The notes beneath the pieces are model-generated. The model was given only the letters and a program-made list of their open reading frames with translations, was not told the origin of the DNA and did not search any database. 64,000 nucleotides of DNA from JADLHS01 sp964561105 (GTDB taxonomy: Bacteria > Verrucomicrobiota > Verrucomicrobiia > Limisphaerales > JADLHS01): contig CAZLOH010000018.1 of assembly GCA_964561105.1 (NCBI GenBank), forward strand, positions 24,274 through 88,273. The letters are read 5' to 3'. The translations under genes were made by a program, and so were the position numbers. Positions 8,582 through 19,100 of the stretch are shown piece by piece; position 1 is the stretch's first letter; each line of letters starts with the position of its first letter.

Positions 8582-10258
8582 ATGCAAGCCAGCTCCCTGC
8601 ATTTCATAGATTACTCGATTCTGGGTATTTATCTTTTGTTCGTCATCGGGATCGGCTTTGCGCTGAAGCGCTACGCGAATAGCGCGGAGGATTTCTTCCT
8701 GTCGGGGCGGGCGATTCCAGGCTGGGTGACGGGACTGGCTTTCATCTCAGCCAATCTCGGCGCGCAGGAACTCATCGGCATGGCGGCGTCGGGTGCCGAA
8801 TACGGCATCACGACCTCGCATTTCTACTGGGTGGGGGCGATTCCGGCCATGATCTTTCTCGGCGTATTCATGATGCCGATGTACTACGGGTCGAAGGCCA
8901 AGTCCGTACCCGAATACCTCAAGATGCGTTATGACGAGCGCACGCGAACATTCAATTCCATCTCGTTCGCCTTCATGACAATTTTTTCGTCCGGCATTTC
9001 GATGTATGCACTGGCGGATTTGCTCCATACGTTGCTGGGGTGGAACTACCATCTCTCGCTGGTGGTGACTTCGGCCATCGTGCTGGCCTATGTGCTCAAG
9101 GGCGGATTAAGTTCGGCCATCTACAACGAGGTGTTGCAGTTCTTCATGATCGTCTTTGGCATCGCGCCGTTGGCTTACATCGCCCTAAAGGACATTGGCG
9201 GCTGGCCGGGCCTGATGGCGAAGCTGGATGCGGGCCGGATGCATCTCTGGGCCGAGACCGGCACCTCGGCGAATCCGCTCGGAGTGCCGTGGTATGGAAT
9301 CATCTTCGGCCTCGGCTTTGTGCTGTCGTTCGGTTATTGGTGCACCAATTTTGCCGAGGTGCAGCGCGCGCTCGCGGCGAACTCCATGGGCGCGGCGCGG
9401 CGCACCCCCATCATTGGCGCGATTCCGAAGATGCTCTTTCCCGCCATCGTCATTCTCCCGGGCATGATTGCGTACGGGCTTACGAGCGACTCGGTGGCGG
9501 GTGGTTACGCAATCCCTTCCAAAGATGGCGCGTTGAATTACAATCAAGTGTTGCCCTCGATGATCTTTCACTATTTTCCCAACGGTCTGCTCGGTCTGGC
9601 GCTCACCGCCTTGATGGCGTCGTTTATGTCCGGCATGGCGGCCAACGTAACCGCTTTCAATACCGTGTGGACCTACGACATCTATCAGGCATTGGGGCAG
9701 AAGAAAACCGACAGTCAGTTGCTGCGGATGGGCAAGCTGGCCACCGTGGTGGGCATCATCCTCGGCATGGGTTGCGCGCTCGTGGCCTCGAAATACAACA
9801 ACATCATGGCCATCTTGCAACTGGTGTTCGGGTTCGTGAATGCGCCGCTGTTCGCCACCTTCCTGCTCGGGATGTTCACCCGGCGCTCGAACAACACGGG
9901 GTCATTCTGGGGCCTGGTGGTCGGTACCAGCTCGGCCGTGATTTTCCACGGCCTATGCTTCGCCACGGGCAACCCGCCCGGAGTGAAGGGCGGCTGGATC
10001 AGTCCGGTGATCGAGTTCCCCAAGGAAATGGCGCAAGGTTTCTGGGTGGCCATTGTGGCCTTCAGCGTTACTTTCCTCGTCAACGCGGCGCTGTCCCTCC
10101 TCACGCAGCGAAACAAGAGCGACGCGGAATTGCGCGGGCTGGTTTACTCGTTGACCGAGAAGCAACGAGGATCCGAGGACCACTGGCTGACGCGTCCCGC
10201 GGTGTTGGGCACCTTCATCCTGATTGCGCTCATCCTCCTGAACATCTTTTTCTGGTGA
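8582..10258 (+). CDS. SSS-family sodium:sugar symporter
   Basis: A 558-residue sodium:solute symporter (SLC5/SSF family) with about 13 hydrophobic helices. Typical segments are RYANSAEDFFLSGRAIPGWVTGLAFISANLGAQE-like in the first 70 residues (a LeuT-fold helix 1), GGLSSAIYNEVLQFFMI, and FGYWCTNFAEVQRALAA. The best start is the ATG at 8582, after a GGAAGGAA stretch. The frame is open further upstream but those 36 residues are not membrane-like. The protein should import a sugar with Na+. It is separated from the ABC genes by 149 bases, so it may have its own promoter, and it is followed by a tiny membrane protein gene. Confidence 0.93.
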   Translation: MQASSLHFIDYSILGIYLLFVIGIGFALKRYANSAEDFFLSGRAIPGWVTGLAFISANLGAQELIGMAASGAEYGITTSHFYWVGAIPAMIFLGVFMMPMYYGSKAKSVPEYLKMRYDERTRTFNSISFAFMTIFSSGISMYALADLLHTLLGWNYHLSLVVTSAIVLAYVLKGGLSSAIYNEVLQFFMIVFGIAPLAYIALKDIGGWPGLMAKLDAGRMHLWAETGTSANPLGVPWYGIIFGLGFVLSFGYWCTNFAEVQRALAANSMGAARRTPIIGAIPKMLFPAIVILPGMIAYGLTSDSVAGGYAIPSKDGALNYNQVLPSMIFHYFPNGLLGLALTALMASFMSGMAANVTAFNTVWTYDIYQALGQKKTDSQLLRMGKLATVVGIILGMGCALVASKYNNIMAILQLVFGFVNAPLFATFLLGMFTRRSNNTGSFWGLVVGTSSAVIFHGLCFATGNPPGVKGGWISPVIEFPKEMAQGFWVAIVAFSVTFLVNAALSLLTQRNKSDAELRGLVYSLTEKQRGSEDHWLTRPAVLGTFILIALILLNIFFW

Positions 10259-10279
10259 GCCACCCAACTTTAATGTGCT

Positions 10280-10480
10280 ATGAGATTTGACCTGCGCTTT
10301 CCCATCGGAATCATCTTCAGCATCTATGGCTGCCTGCTGACCATTTATGGCATCGGCGGCAACAAGGAACAATACGCGCGCTCGCTGAATATCAATGTCA
10401 ACCTGATCTGGGGCATCGTCATGCTCGTCTTCGGTTTGTTAATGCTGGGCTTCGCCCGGCGCGGCGCGAAAAAACCCTGA
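10280..10480 (+). CDS. Small two-helix membrane protein next to the symporter
   Basis: 66 residues beginning MRFDLRFPIGIIFSIYG. Two hydrophobic helices, about residues 8-25 and 42-59, are separated by a polar loop NKEQYARSLNINVNL. The C terminus is basic (RRGAKKP), suggesting a cytoplasmic tail. It starts 21 bases after the symporter stop and is almost certainly cotranscribed. I know no characterised homologue. The position and size are consistent with an accessory subunit or stabiliser of the symporter, but that is inference. Confidence 0.65.
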   Translation: MRFDLRFPIGIIFSIYGCLLTIYGIGGNKEQYARSLNINVNLIWGIVMLVFGLLMLGFARRGAKKP

Positions 10481-10555
10481 GCAGCTTGAGCCGGCGATCA
10501 TGCTCTCATCCGGCTTCACCCTTGCGACCCCTCGTTTCATTTCTATAATTCGCGC

Positions 10556-11860
10556 GTGCTCGACATTAAACTGATTCGTGAATCACCCGATTTCGTCCGG
10601 CAGCGCCTGGCCACGCGCGGGGGAGGGGATGAAGCGCTGGTGGACGCCATCCTGCAAGCGGACGAGTCGCGGCGCAAAACGCTGGCCGAGGTGGAACTGC
10701 TCAAAGCCGAACGGAACCGGGCTTCCAAGGAAATTGGCGCGTTGATCGGGCAGAAAAAACTGGCCGAAGCCGAAGCCAGGAAGGCCGAGACCAAGAGCCT
10801 TGGCGACAAGATCACCGCGCTCGACAAATCCGCCACAGCCGTCGAAGCGCAACGCGACGAACTCCTGTTGCGACTGCCAAACCTGCCGCACGACAGCGTT
10901 CCTCCCGGCAAGTCGGCCGAGGATAATCCAGTCGTCCGACTCCACGGAAGCCAGCCCGCATTCGCCTTCAAACCGAAAACTCACGTCGAGCTTTGCGAAA
11001 GTCTGCAACTGGTGGATTTTACGCGCGGAGCAAAGCTGTCCGGCCGCGGATTCCTGCTTTATACCAATTGGGGCGCGCGACTGGAGCGGGCATTGATTCA
11101 GTTTTTGCTGAATTTGCACACGCGCGAACATGGCTACACCGAAGTCTCGCCGCCATTCATGGTCAGCCCGGAATGTCTGCTTGGCGTGGGCCAGTTTCCC
11201 AAATTCAAGGATCAATACTACGGCGTGGCCGAGGGCGACAACGCCGCGGAATTGGGCAAGTTGTATCTGATTCCGACCGCCGAAACGCCGGTGGCCAACA
11301 TCCATCGCGAGGAAATTCTCCCGGAAAGCCAGTTGCCGATTCGCTACTGCGCCTACACGCCGTGCTTTCGGGGCGAGGCGGGGGCGGCGGGCGTGGGCAC
11401 GCGCGGTATGATCCGCGTGCATCAGTTCGACAAGGTGGAATTGATCAAGATCGTAAAGCCCGAGGACAGCTACGCGGAGCAGGACGCCATGCTGGCCAAC
11501 GCCGAGCGCGTGCTGCAGTTGCTCGGGCTGCATTACCGGGTGGTGTTGCTTTGCACGGGCGACATGGGTAATGCCAGCGCCCGGACGTTCGACCTCGAAG
11601 TGTGGGCGCCAGGGCAGGGGGGATACCTGGAAGTTTCCAGCGTCTCCAATTGCGAGGACTATCAGGCGCGCCGGATGAATCTGCGTTACAAAACTGAAAC
11701 CGGCGATAACAAATTCCCCCACATTCTCAACGGCAGCGGCACGGCGCTCGCCCGTCTGTTTGTGGCCTTGATTGAGACGCAGCAACAGCCGGATGGCAGT
11801 GTGTTGATCCCGCCACCGCTGCAACCCTATCTTCAGGCGGACAAAATTCCGGCGCGATGA
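10556..11860 (+). CDS. serS: Seryl-tRNA synthetase
   Basis: 434 residues, the usual length. The start is a GTG at 10556, giving the family N terminus MLDIKLIRESPDFVRQRL. Residues about 1-110 form the long antiparallel coiled-coil arm that binds tRNA-Ser. The class II catalytic core follows, with motif 2 around PCFRGEAGAAGVGTRGMIRVHQF and motif 3 around LNGSGTALARL near the C terminus; the TAETP segment for serine recognition is present. It charges tRNA-Ser in the cytoplasm. The TGA overlaps the ATG of glgA (ATGA), so the two are translationally coupled. Confidence 0.97.
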   Translation: MLDIKLIRESPDFVRQRLATRGGGDEALVDAILQADESRRKTLAEVELLKAERNRASKEIGALIGQKKLAEAEARKAETKSLGDKITALDKSATAVEAQRDELLLRLPNLPHDSVPPGKSAEDNPVVRLHGSQPAFAFKPKTHVELCESLQLVDFTRGAKLSGRGFLLYTNWGARLERALIQFLLNLHTREHGYTEVSPPFMVSPECLLGVGQFPKFKDQYYGVAEGDNAAELGKLYLIPTAETPVANIHREEILPESQLPIRYCAYTPCFRGEAGAAGVGTRGMIRVHQFDKVELIKIVKPEDSYAEQDAMLANAERVLQLLGLHYRVVLLCTGDMGNASARTFDLEVWAPGQGGYLEVSSVSNCEDYQARRMNLRYKTETGDNKFPHILNGSGTALARLFVALIETQQQPDGSVLIPPPLQPYLQADKIPAR

Positions 11861-13344
11861 AGATCCTCCTCGCGGCCAGCGAAGTCTTTCCGTATTCAAA
11901 AACGGGCGGACTGGCGGATGCCGTGGGCGCATTCGGCAAAGAATTGGCCCGGGCCGGTCACGACGTCGGAATCGTCACCCCGCTGCATCGCGGTGTCCGA
12001 AGCCGGTTTCCCGAAATGAAGCGGGTGGACTGGCGATTCGATTTGCCCCTGGGGACCAAGCGGACCGACGCGGAATTGCTTCTGCTTGAGCCAGCGGAAC
12101 GACTGAAGATTTATTTCATCAATCAACCCCGGTATTTCGATCGGGCGGGATTGTACAGTGAGAATGGCAACGACTATTGGGACAATGGCGAACGCTTTAT
12201 TTTCTTTTCCAAATGCGTTGTCCATCTGGCGCGGTTTCTCCCATGGCAGCCAGAGGTCTTGCATCTGAACGACTGGCACACAGCGCTGGCGGCGTTGCTG
12301 GCAAAGCATCAAGGGCAAACGGATGCCTGGAAGCGCGTGCCCAAAGTCTGCCTGACGATTCACAACCTGGCGTACCAGGGTGTCTTCCCACAAAGCACCT
12401 TCTCGTTGACCAATCTGCCGACCGCCATGTTTGCGCCGGCGGTCGCCGAGTTTTACGGCCAGTTGAATTGCCTCAAGGCGGGCATCGCGTCCGCCGACAT
12501 CATCACGACAGTCAGTCCGCGTTACGCCCGGGAAATCACCACGGCCGAATTTGGCGCGGGCCTGGACGGCCTCTTGCGTCAGCGCCAAAACGCGCTGGTG
12601 GGAATTCTGAACGGCGTGGATTACGACGAGTGGCAGACCACGAAAAATCCATTTCTGGCCGCGAGCTATTCGCGGGCGGACCTGACCGGCAAGGCGGCCT
12701 GCAAACGGGCGCTGCAAGTGGAATTCGGTTTGTCCCCAAATGCAACCACACCGCTGTTCGGAGTCGTAACGCGGATTGCCGAACAGAAAGGCATGGGCAT
12801 CCTGCTGGGCGCGTTGGAGGAAATGCTCAGCACGGACATGCAGTTTGTGCTGTTGGGCAGCGGCGCGCCCAACTACGAACGGTCGCTGCAGGAACTGGTC
12901 GGACGTTTTCCCAAACAAGTTGGCATCCGGATCGGCTATGACCAGCCACTCGCGCATCGAATCGAAGCCGGCAGTGATTTTTACCTGATGCCATCGGAGT
13001 TTGAACCGTGCGGGTTAAATCAAATGTACAGTCACCGTTACGGCGCCGTGCCGATTGTGCGTCGCACTGGCGGACTGGATGACACGGTCGTGGATGCTCT
13101 GGAAAATGTTGATTGCGCCGACGGCATCAAATTCACGGAATACTCGACCCACGGTCTGGCGAAGGCCATGCGTAAGGCGCTCGTGCTTTACGAGGATGTC
13201 GAGCTATTGGCCCGGTATCGTCGTAACGGCATGGCATTGAATTTCTCGTGGAGTGAATCCGTGACGCGCTACGTTGAAGCGTATCAGCAAAGCCTGCCGC
13301 AACACTTGGAGCGAAATACCAAGGTCGTCACACCGACCTTTTGA
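11857..13344 (+). CDS. glgA: Glycogen synthase (ADP-glucose, GT5)
   Basis: 495 residues. Opens with MKILLAASEVFPYSKTGGLAD, where K15-T-G-G is the ADP-glucose binding motif of bacterial GT5 glycogen synthases. The second Rossmann domain has RIAEQKGM, the SEFEPCGLNQMYSHRYGAVPIVRRTGGL segment (catalytic EPCGL) and a conserved C-terminal return helix. It extends alpha-1,4-glucan chains from ADP-glucose. No other glg gene is in the window. It overlaps serS by 4 bases and is followed by a bidirectional terminator shared with pnp. Confidence 0.96.
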   Translation: MKILLAASEVFPYSKTGGLADAVGAFGKELARAGHDVGIVTPLHRGVRSRFPEMKRVDWRFDLPLGTKRTDAELLLLEPAERLKIYFINQPRYFDRAGLYSENGNDYWDNGERFIFFSKCVVHLARFLPWQPEVLHLNDWHTALAALLAKHQGQTDAWKRVPKVCLTIHNLAYQGVFPQSTFSLTNLPTAMFAPAVAEFYGQLNCLKAGIASADIITTVSPRYAREITTAEFGAGLDGLLRQRQNALVGILNGVDYDEWQTTKNPFLAASYSRADLTGKAACKRALQVEFGLSPNATTPLFGVVTRIAEQKGMGILLGALEEMLSTDMQFVLLGSGAPNYERSLQELVGRFPKQVGIRIGYDQPLAHRIEAGSDFYLMPSEFEPCGLNQMYSHRYGAVPIVRRTGGLDDTVVDALENVDCADGIKFTEYSTHGLAKAMRKALVLYEDVELLARYRRNGMALNFSWSESVTRYVEAYQQSLPQHLERNTKVVTPTF

Positions 13345-13385
13345 AACACGATAACCGACATTGTGCATACAAAATAAGCCGCTCG

Positions 13386-13423
13386 CAACAAAGGCCAGCC
13401 TTCACGGCTGGCCTCGTTGTTGT
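13386..13423. terminator. Bidirectional terminator between glgA and pnp
   Basis: The stem GGCCAGCC/GGCTGGCC has a short TTCAC loop and is extended by flanking CAACAA and TTGTTG. It sits between the convergent ends of glgA and pnp. The flanking bases are only partly T-rich in either direction, so efficiency is uncertain. Confidence 0.7.
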
Positions 13424-13433
13424 GAGGAGAATG

Positions 13434-15584
13434 TTATGCAGGCTCTGGCGTTGGCTCGGTCTTACCCATCTCTTTGTCCCGGTCTTCCATGGCGGCCTTG
13501 CGTGACAAGCGGACGCGACCCTTTTCATCCACCCCGAGGCACTTGACCCAGATTTCGTCGCCCATTTTAACGATGTCTTCCGTCTTCTTCACGCGGAAGT
13601 TGGCCAGTTCGCTGATGTGGACCAGTCCATCCTTGCCAGGCAGAAACTCGACGAACGCGCCGAATTCTTTGATCGTGACAACCTTGCCGCGGTAGATTTT
13701 CCCGATTTCCGCCTCGGCCGTCATGCCGGTGATGGCTTCCACGGCAATCTTCATGCCTTCGGCTGAAACCGAGAAGACGTTCACCGTGCCATCGTCTTCG
13801 ATGTCAATTTCGCATCCGGACTCTTCGACCAGCCGCTTGATGTTCTTGCCGCCCGGTCCGATCAGCGCGCCAATCTTCTCCGGGTTGATCTTCAACACCT
13901 GAATGCGCGGCGCATACTTGCTCAATTCTTTACGTGGCTCGGCAATGGTCTTGGCCATTTCCGCCAGAATCGCCAGCCGGGCCACCCGGGCCTTTTCAAT
14001 CGTCTCCGCCATCAACGCGTGCGGCAGACCGCGCAGTTTGAGGTCCAGTTGGAAACCGGTGATCCCCTTCTCCGTTCCCGCGATCTTGCAATCCATGTCG
14101 CAGTAGTGATCCTCCCAGCCAATGATGTCGGTCAGGAGTTGATACTTGGAAATGCTTTTATCTCCGCTCATCTCGGTGCAAATCCCGACGCTGATACCGG
14201 CCACCGGACGCTTCAGCGGAACCCCGGCGTCCAACAAAGCCAGCGTGCCACCGCACACGGACGCCATCGAAGTTGACCCATTGGATTCCATGATCTCGCT
14301 GGTGACCCGAACCGCGTAGGGATAGGTGTCGAGCGGGATCATCGGTTCGATGCTGCGTTCGGCGAGCGCGCCATGGCCGATTTCGCGCCGGCCAGGACCG
14401 CTGATGCGGCCGGTTTCACCGACGGAAAAATTGGGGAAGTTGTAGTGGAGCAAGAAGCGCTTCTCATTCTCGCCACCCGTATAAGAATCAAATTCCTGTA
14501 CGTCGTCGCCAGTGCCCAAGGTTACGAGAGTGACGGCCTGGGTTTCGCCGCGGACAAAAACGGCCGAGCCGTGCGCCCGTGGTAGAATCCCGACTTCGCT
14601 GGAAATGGGCCGGATGCCGTCGAACGGCCGGCCGTCCAGTCGCTTGCCGCTGTTAAGAATCAAACTGCGCACGGCTTCCTTCTGGATGTAATAAAACGCG
14701 TCCTTGACGATGAAAGGCGTGACTTTCTCCGCGCCGAATTTCTCAACCAGCTTTGCCCCCACCTCGTCCTGGATCGCTTTGCAAGCGGCTTCCCGGGCGA
14801 GCTTTCCCGGAGTCAGCAGCGCGGGCACAAAGCGGTCGCCAGCCAGCCGTTTGGCTTCCGCCAGCACGTCGTCGGGGGCGATGTTAAGCGTGATGGCGCG
14901 TTTCGCCTTGCCGGACTTCGCGGCCAGTTCCTTTTGCGCGGCAATGATTGGTTGGCAACAGTCGTGACCAAACTTGAGCGCGGCGTTGAAATCGGCTTCG
15001 CTGATTTCCTGGGCCGAACCTTCGTACATCACGATATCCTGTGCGTTGCCCACATAGACCAGATCAAGATCACTGTCGGCCATTTCGCTGTGGGTGGGGT
15101 TGGCGATGAATTTACCACCCACCCGACCAACCCGCACCGCGCCCAGCGGTCCATCCCAAGGAATGTCGCTGACCATCAAAGCCGCGCTGGCGCCGATAAT
15201 ACTCAGGATGTCCGGGTCGTTTTCTCCATCGGCGCTGAGCACAACGGTCTGCACTTGAACTTCGTTATACCAACCCTTCGGGAACAGCGGCCGGATGGGA
15301 CGATCCGTGAGGCGACAGGTGAGGATTTCCTTTTCGGTCGGCCGGCCTTCACGCTTGAAGTAGCCGCCTGGAAATTTTCCCGCTGCGGCGGCCTTTTCCC
15401 GATAGTCAACGGTGAGCGGGAAAAAATCCTGGCCTTCCTTGGCCTTGGTGGCGGCCACGGCTGCGACGATTACGATGGTTTCGCCGAGTTGAACGGTCAC
15501 GGCGCCGTCGGCCTGCTTGGCCAGCTTGCCGGTTTCAATGATGATCTGTTTGTCGCCCAACGGGGCGGTGATTTTCTGTGGCAT
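13434..15584 (-). CDS. pnp: Polynucleotide phosphorylase
   Basis: 716 residues from the ATG at 15584; an in-frame GTG at 15602 would add six residues. The protein has two RNase PH domains with the helical insert between them, then a KH domain (GALIGPGGKNIKRLVEESG) and an S1 domain (GKIYRGKVVTIKEFGAFVEFLPGKDGLVHISEL). It degrades RNA 3' to 5' phosphorolytically as part of RNA turnover. The catalytic-core segment VCGGTLALLDAGVPL and the GISVGI region are intact. It is downstream of rpsO on the minus strand, the common bacterial order, with a terminator-like hairpin between them. Confidence 0.97.
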   Translation of the reverse strand: MPQKITAPLGDKQIIIETGKLAKQADGAVTVQLGETIVIVAAVAATKAKEGQDFFPLTVDYREKAAAAGKFPGGYFKREGRPTEKEILTCRLTDRPIRPLFPKGWYNEVQVQTVVLSADGENDPDILSIIGASAALMVSDIPWDGPLGAVRVGRVGGKFIANPTHSEMADSDLDLVYVGNAQDIVMYEGSAQEISEADFNAALKFGHDCCQPIIAAQKELAAKSGKAKRAITLNIAPDDVLAEAKRLAGDRFVPALLTPGKLAREAACKAIQDEVGAKLVEKFGAEKVTPFIVKDAFYYIQKEAVRSLILNSGKRLDGRPFDGIRPISSEVGILPRAHGSAVFVRGETQAVTLVTLGTGDDVQEFDSYTGGENEKRFLLHYNFPNFSVGETGRISGPGRREIGHGALAERSIEPMIPLDTYPYAVRVTSEIMESNGSTSMASVCGGTLALLDAGVPLKRPVAGISVGICTEMSGDKSISKYQLLTDIIGWEDHYCDMDCKIAGTEKGITGFQLDLKLRGLPHALMAETIEKARVARLAILAEMAKTIAEPRKELSKYAPRIQVLKINPEKIGALIGPGGKNIKRLVEESGCEIDIEDDGTVNVFSVSAEGMKIAVEAITGMTAEAEIGKIYRGKVVTIKEFGAFVEFLPGKDGLVHISELANFRVKKTEDIVKMGDEIWVKCLGVDEKGRVRLSRKAAMEDRDKEMGKTEPTPEPA

Positions 15585-15734
15585 ACTTTGGTCTGCCGTC
15601 ACCGCCGAGGAACTTCAGTAAACCCCGAACGCTTTCGGAGCTGACTGAAATCACCCGGAGGCGACGGACTTTTCACGCGCGAATTGGTTTGGTTGCATCG
15701 CCGGTCGCCCGCGCATTCCGACCCGGCTGGGTGA

Positions 15735-15764
15735 AACAAAATGCGCCTGGCTTCGACCAGGCGC
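15735..15764 (-). terminator. Rho-independent terminator after rpsO
   Basis: Reading the minus strand, the stem GCGCCTGG/CCAGGCGC (arms 15743-15750 and 15757-15764) closes a TCGAAG loop and is followed by ATTTTGTTTC. It lies 9 bases beyond the rpsO stop. It should separate rpsO from pnp, or give partial readthrough into it. Confidence 0.8.
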
Positions 15765-15772
15765 TCAGGAAA

Positions 15773-16039
15773 TCAGTGGCGCAGTTTCAGCTTTTTGGTT
15801 ACGGACTGGTAGCGGGTCAAATCCGTATCGTGCAGATAATCCAGCAGCCGCCGGCGCTGGCCCACCATCATCAACAGCCCCCGCCGGGAGACGTGATCCT
15901 TCTTGTTATTCTTCAAATGCTCCGTGAGATGATTGATGCGGTGCGTGAGCAACGCGATCTGGACATCCGCGGAACCGGTGTCCTTCTCATGCACTTTGAA
16001 CTCCGCAATCGTCTTTGCTTTAGCTTCCATACTGGTCAT
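15773..16039 (-). CDS. rpsO: 30S ribosomal protein S15
   Basis: 88 residues, the normal S15 size. Recognisable segments are the GSADVQIALLTHRINHLTEHLKNNKKDHVSRRGLL core (16S rRNA helix 20/22 contacts), LDYLHDTDLTRYQSVTKKLKLR at the end, and a basic composition. An internal ATG three codons in could also be the start. It lies between secA and pnp on the same strand. The 146-base upstream gap may hold a promoter or an S15-responsive leader, but I see no clear structure. Confidence 0.97.
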   Translation of the reverse strand: MTSMEAKAKTIAEFKVHEKDTGSADVQIALLTHRINHLTEHLKNNKKDHVSRRGLLMMVGQRRRLLDYLHDTDLTRYQSVTKKLKLRH

Positions 16040-16185
16040 TTTTCAAAAATAGAGGGGAGAGGCTAGTGAGCCGCGCCGGGGGTGTAAAGCTTTTCCTTGG
16101 GCGTTTTGGCTTGTGCGTCACGAGCCGGCGACCTCCCCTGCCCTCCACGGCGGGCGGGACTTGAATTCAGCCCGAACGGCAACCC

Positions 16186-19100
16186 TCAACGACCACAGCA
16201 TTGCTTGTATTTCTTGCCGCTGCCACACGGACAGGGATCGTTGCGACCGACCTTGGGACCGGTGCGCACAGGTTTCGCTTTTTCCACCGCTTCGGCAGCT
16301 TCACTGACCACATCACTGGCTTTGGATTGATCGGACTTGGGCGGGTCGCCGAACGCGCTGCTGGCGTCGTGCTTGGTTTGCTGCGGGATGTTGCGCAGGA
16401 AATTCTCAAAGGCCATCAGGCTCGAGGCGCTGCGGAAAATGTTGTGACAAATCTCGGATTTGATCGAAATCATCAACTCGTCAAAAATCTTGAACGCCTC
16501 CGCCTTGTACTCGATCAGCGGATCGCGTTGCCCGTGCGCTCGCAAGCCGATACTGTAGCGCAAGCTGTCCATTTCGTAGAGGTGCTCCTGCCAGAGCTTG
16601 TCAATCGCGCTCAATACGGTGTAACGCTCCACCGTCGCCAGTTTTTCCGGCTCCTCAAAACTGATTTTGACCTCGTAAGCTTTGCGGATGCTGTCACTCA
16701 GCAAATTGCACACGGCAAACTGCGCCGGCCCCAACCCGTCATAAATGGAATCGGGCACCGGGGTTTCCGTGCCGGACTGTGCGGCTTTGGCAATCTCCTC
16801 CTCGGGGATACCCAGCGGGAAATTCAAGTTTACCCAGTCGGCCAGGGCGCGCACCTGCCATTCTTCCGCATCGTATTCCGGCTTCGTATATTGCTCGACC
16901 TTCTGGATCACCACCTCTTCCATGATGTCCATGAGCTGATCGCGCACGTCGTCCGAATTGATGATTTCGTTGCGGAAGCCATAGATGACTTCGCGCTGCT
17001 TGTTCATCACGTCGTCATACTCGAGGGTGCGTTTACGTTGCTGGAAATTGTGCTGCTCGACGCGTTTTTGCGCCTGGCCGATGGAGCGGTTCAACAAGGG
17101 ATGCTCCAGTTCCTGCCCTTCCTCAAGCCCCATTTTCTCCATGTATTTGACGATCTTGTCCGAGCCGAACAAGCGCATCAAATCGTCTTCGAGGCCAATG
17201 AAAAAGTGCGACGATCCCGGATCGCCCTGGCGGGCGCAACGACCGCGTAACTGACGGTCAATGCGCCGGGCTTCATGCCGTTCCGTGGCGAGCACGTGGA
17301 GACCGCCCAACTCGGCCACGCCCGGCCCCAGCTTGATGTCCGTGCCGCGTCCCGCCATGTTCGTGGCAATCGTGATGGCTCCGCGTTGACCGGCGCGCGT
17401 GACGATTTCGGCTTCCTGCTGGTGATACTTGGCGTTGAGGACGGAATGAACCAGTTTCTCACGTTGCAGCATGCGGGAAATCTGTTCGCTGACCTCCACG
17501 GAAATGGTGCCGACCAGCACGGGCCGGCCCTGGCCGTGAATGGTTTTGATTTCATTGAGCACGGCGGCGAATTTTTCCCGCTTGGTCTTGTAAACGGAAT
17601 CGTTGGCATCCTTGCGCGCGATGGGTCGGTTGGTCGGAATGACGAGTAATCCCAGTTTGTAAATATCGAGAAACTCCGCCGCCTCGGTTTCCGCCGTGCC
17701 AGTCATGCCCGCCAGCTTGTGGTAGAGACGGAAATAATTTTGGATTGTGATCGTGGCCAGGGTCTGGGTCTCGCGCTCGATTTCTACCCCTTCCTTGGCT
17801 TCCACCGCTTGATGCAGGCCGTCGCTCCAACGGCGCCCGGTCATCAACCGACCCGTGTTTTGATCCACGATTATTACCTTGTTTTCCTGAACGACGTATT
17901 CCACGTCTTTCTGGTACAGCGAGTACGCCTTGAGCAACTGCGAAATGGCGTGAATCTTCTGGGCCTTCGCTTCAAACTCAGTTTGCAACTTGGTCTTGGC
18001 CTCCATTCGCTTGCGCCCATCCTGCTCCGGGCCGACGTCTATGTCGTGCATGGCCGTGCTTAAATCCGGCAACACGAAGGCATCCGGATCTTTCGGGCTG
18101 AGAAACGTGCGCCCCTTTTCGGTCAGGTCGGCCTCGTGGCTCTTTTCATCAATCGCAAAGAGCAACTGCTCCTTCTCCGCGTACAATTCGATTTTCTTCT
18201 GATCCGCGTGCAGCGACAGCTCGGCATCGTTCATCAACTTGAGGTTGGCGGTATCCTCGAGCAGGGTCATCAACGCCTCGGAGCGCGGCTGGCCAGTCTT
18301 GACGCGAAATAGCAGTAAGCCGATTTCTCGTTCCAGTGCCGTGGGATTTGGCGGATTCGAGCCATCGGCGGGATGCAGTTTCTTGAGCAGTTCGGAAGCT
18401 TCCGACAAGAACCGGGCGCACAACCGCTCCTGCGCGCGCACGATGGATTCGACCAATGGTTTCCATTGGCCGTATTGTTCGTCGTAGGTACGCACGGCCG
18501 GGCCGCTGATGATGAGAGGCGTGCGCGCTTCATCAATCAAAATGGAGTCCACTTCGTCCACAATGGCAAAGTAATGCCCGCGTTGAACCTGCTCCTCCTT
18601 GCGTGTGGCCATGCCGTTGTCGCGTAAATAGTCAAAACCGAACTCGGCGTTTGTGCCATAGGTGATGTCACAAGCGTATTGCTCGCGCCGCACCATCGGC
18701 GATTGATCGTGCAGGATGCAGCCCACGCTTAAACCGAGATACCGATAGACCGCTCCCATCCATTCCGAGTCGCGCGCGGCGAGATAATCATTCACGGTCA
18801 CGACATGCACGCCGCGCCCGGTGAGCGCGTTCAGGTAAACTGGCGCCGTGGCAACGAGCGTCTTGCCTTCGCCCGTGGCCATTTCAGCAATCTTGCTGCT
18901 GTGTAGCGCAATCCCGCCAATGAGCTGCACATCGAAGGGTACCATTTCCCACTTCAACGGATGACCGCGCACAATGACATCCTGACCGCACATCCGGCGG
19001 CAGGCACTCTTCACCACGGCAAAGGCTTCGGGCAAAATCTCGTCCAGTTTGGCCGCCAGTTCCCCATTGTCCTGAATGGCCGAAAGCTGCGCTTTCCAGC

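Noticed and set aside
9040..10290. Open frame of 416 codons overlapping the symporter
   Set aside because: Runs in a shifted frame inside the membrane symporter gene and lacks hydrophobic helices.
16201..17250. Long plus-strand open frame opposite the 3' part of secA
   Set aside because: Antisense to conserved SecA sequence; no ribosome site and no recognisable domain.
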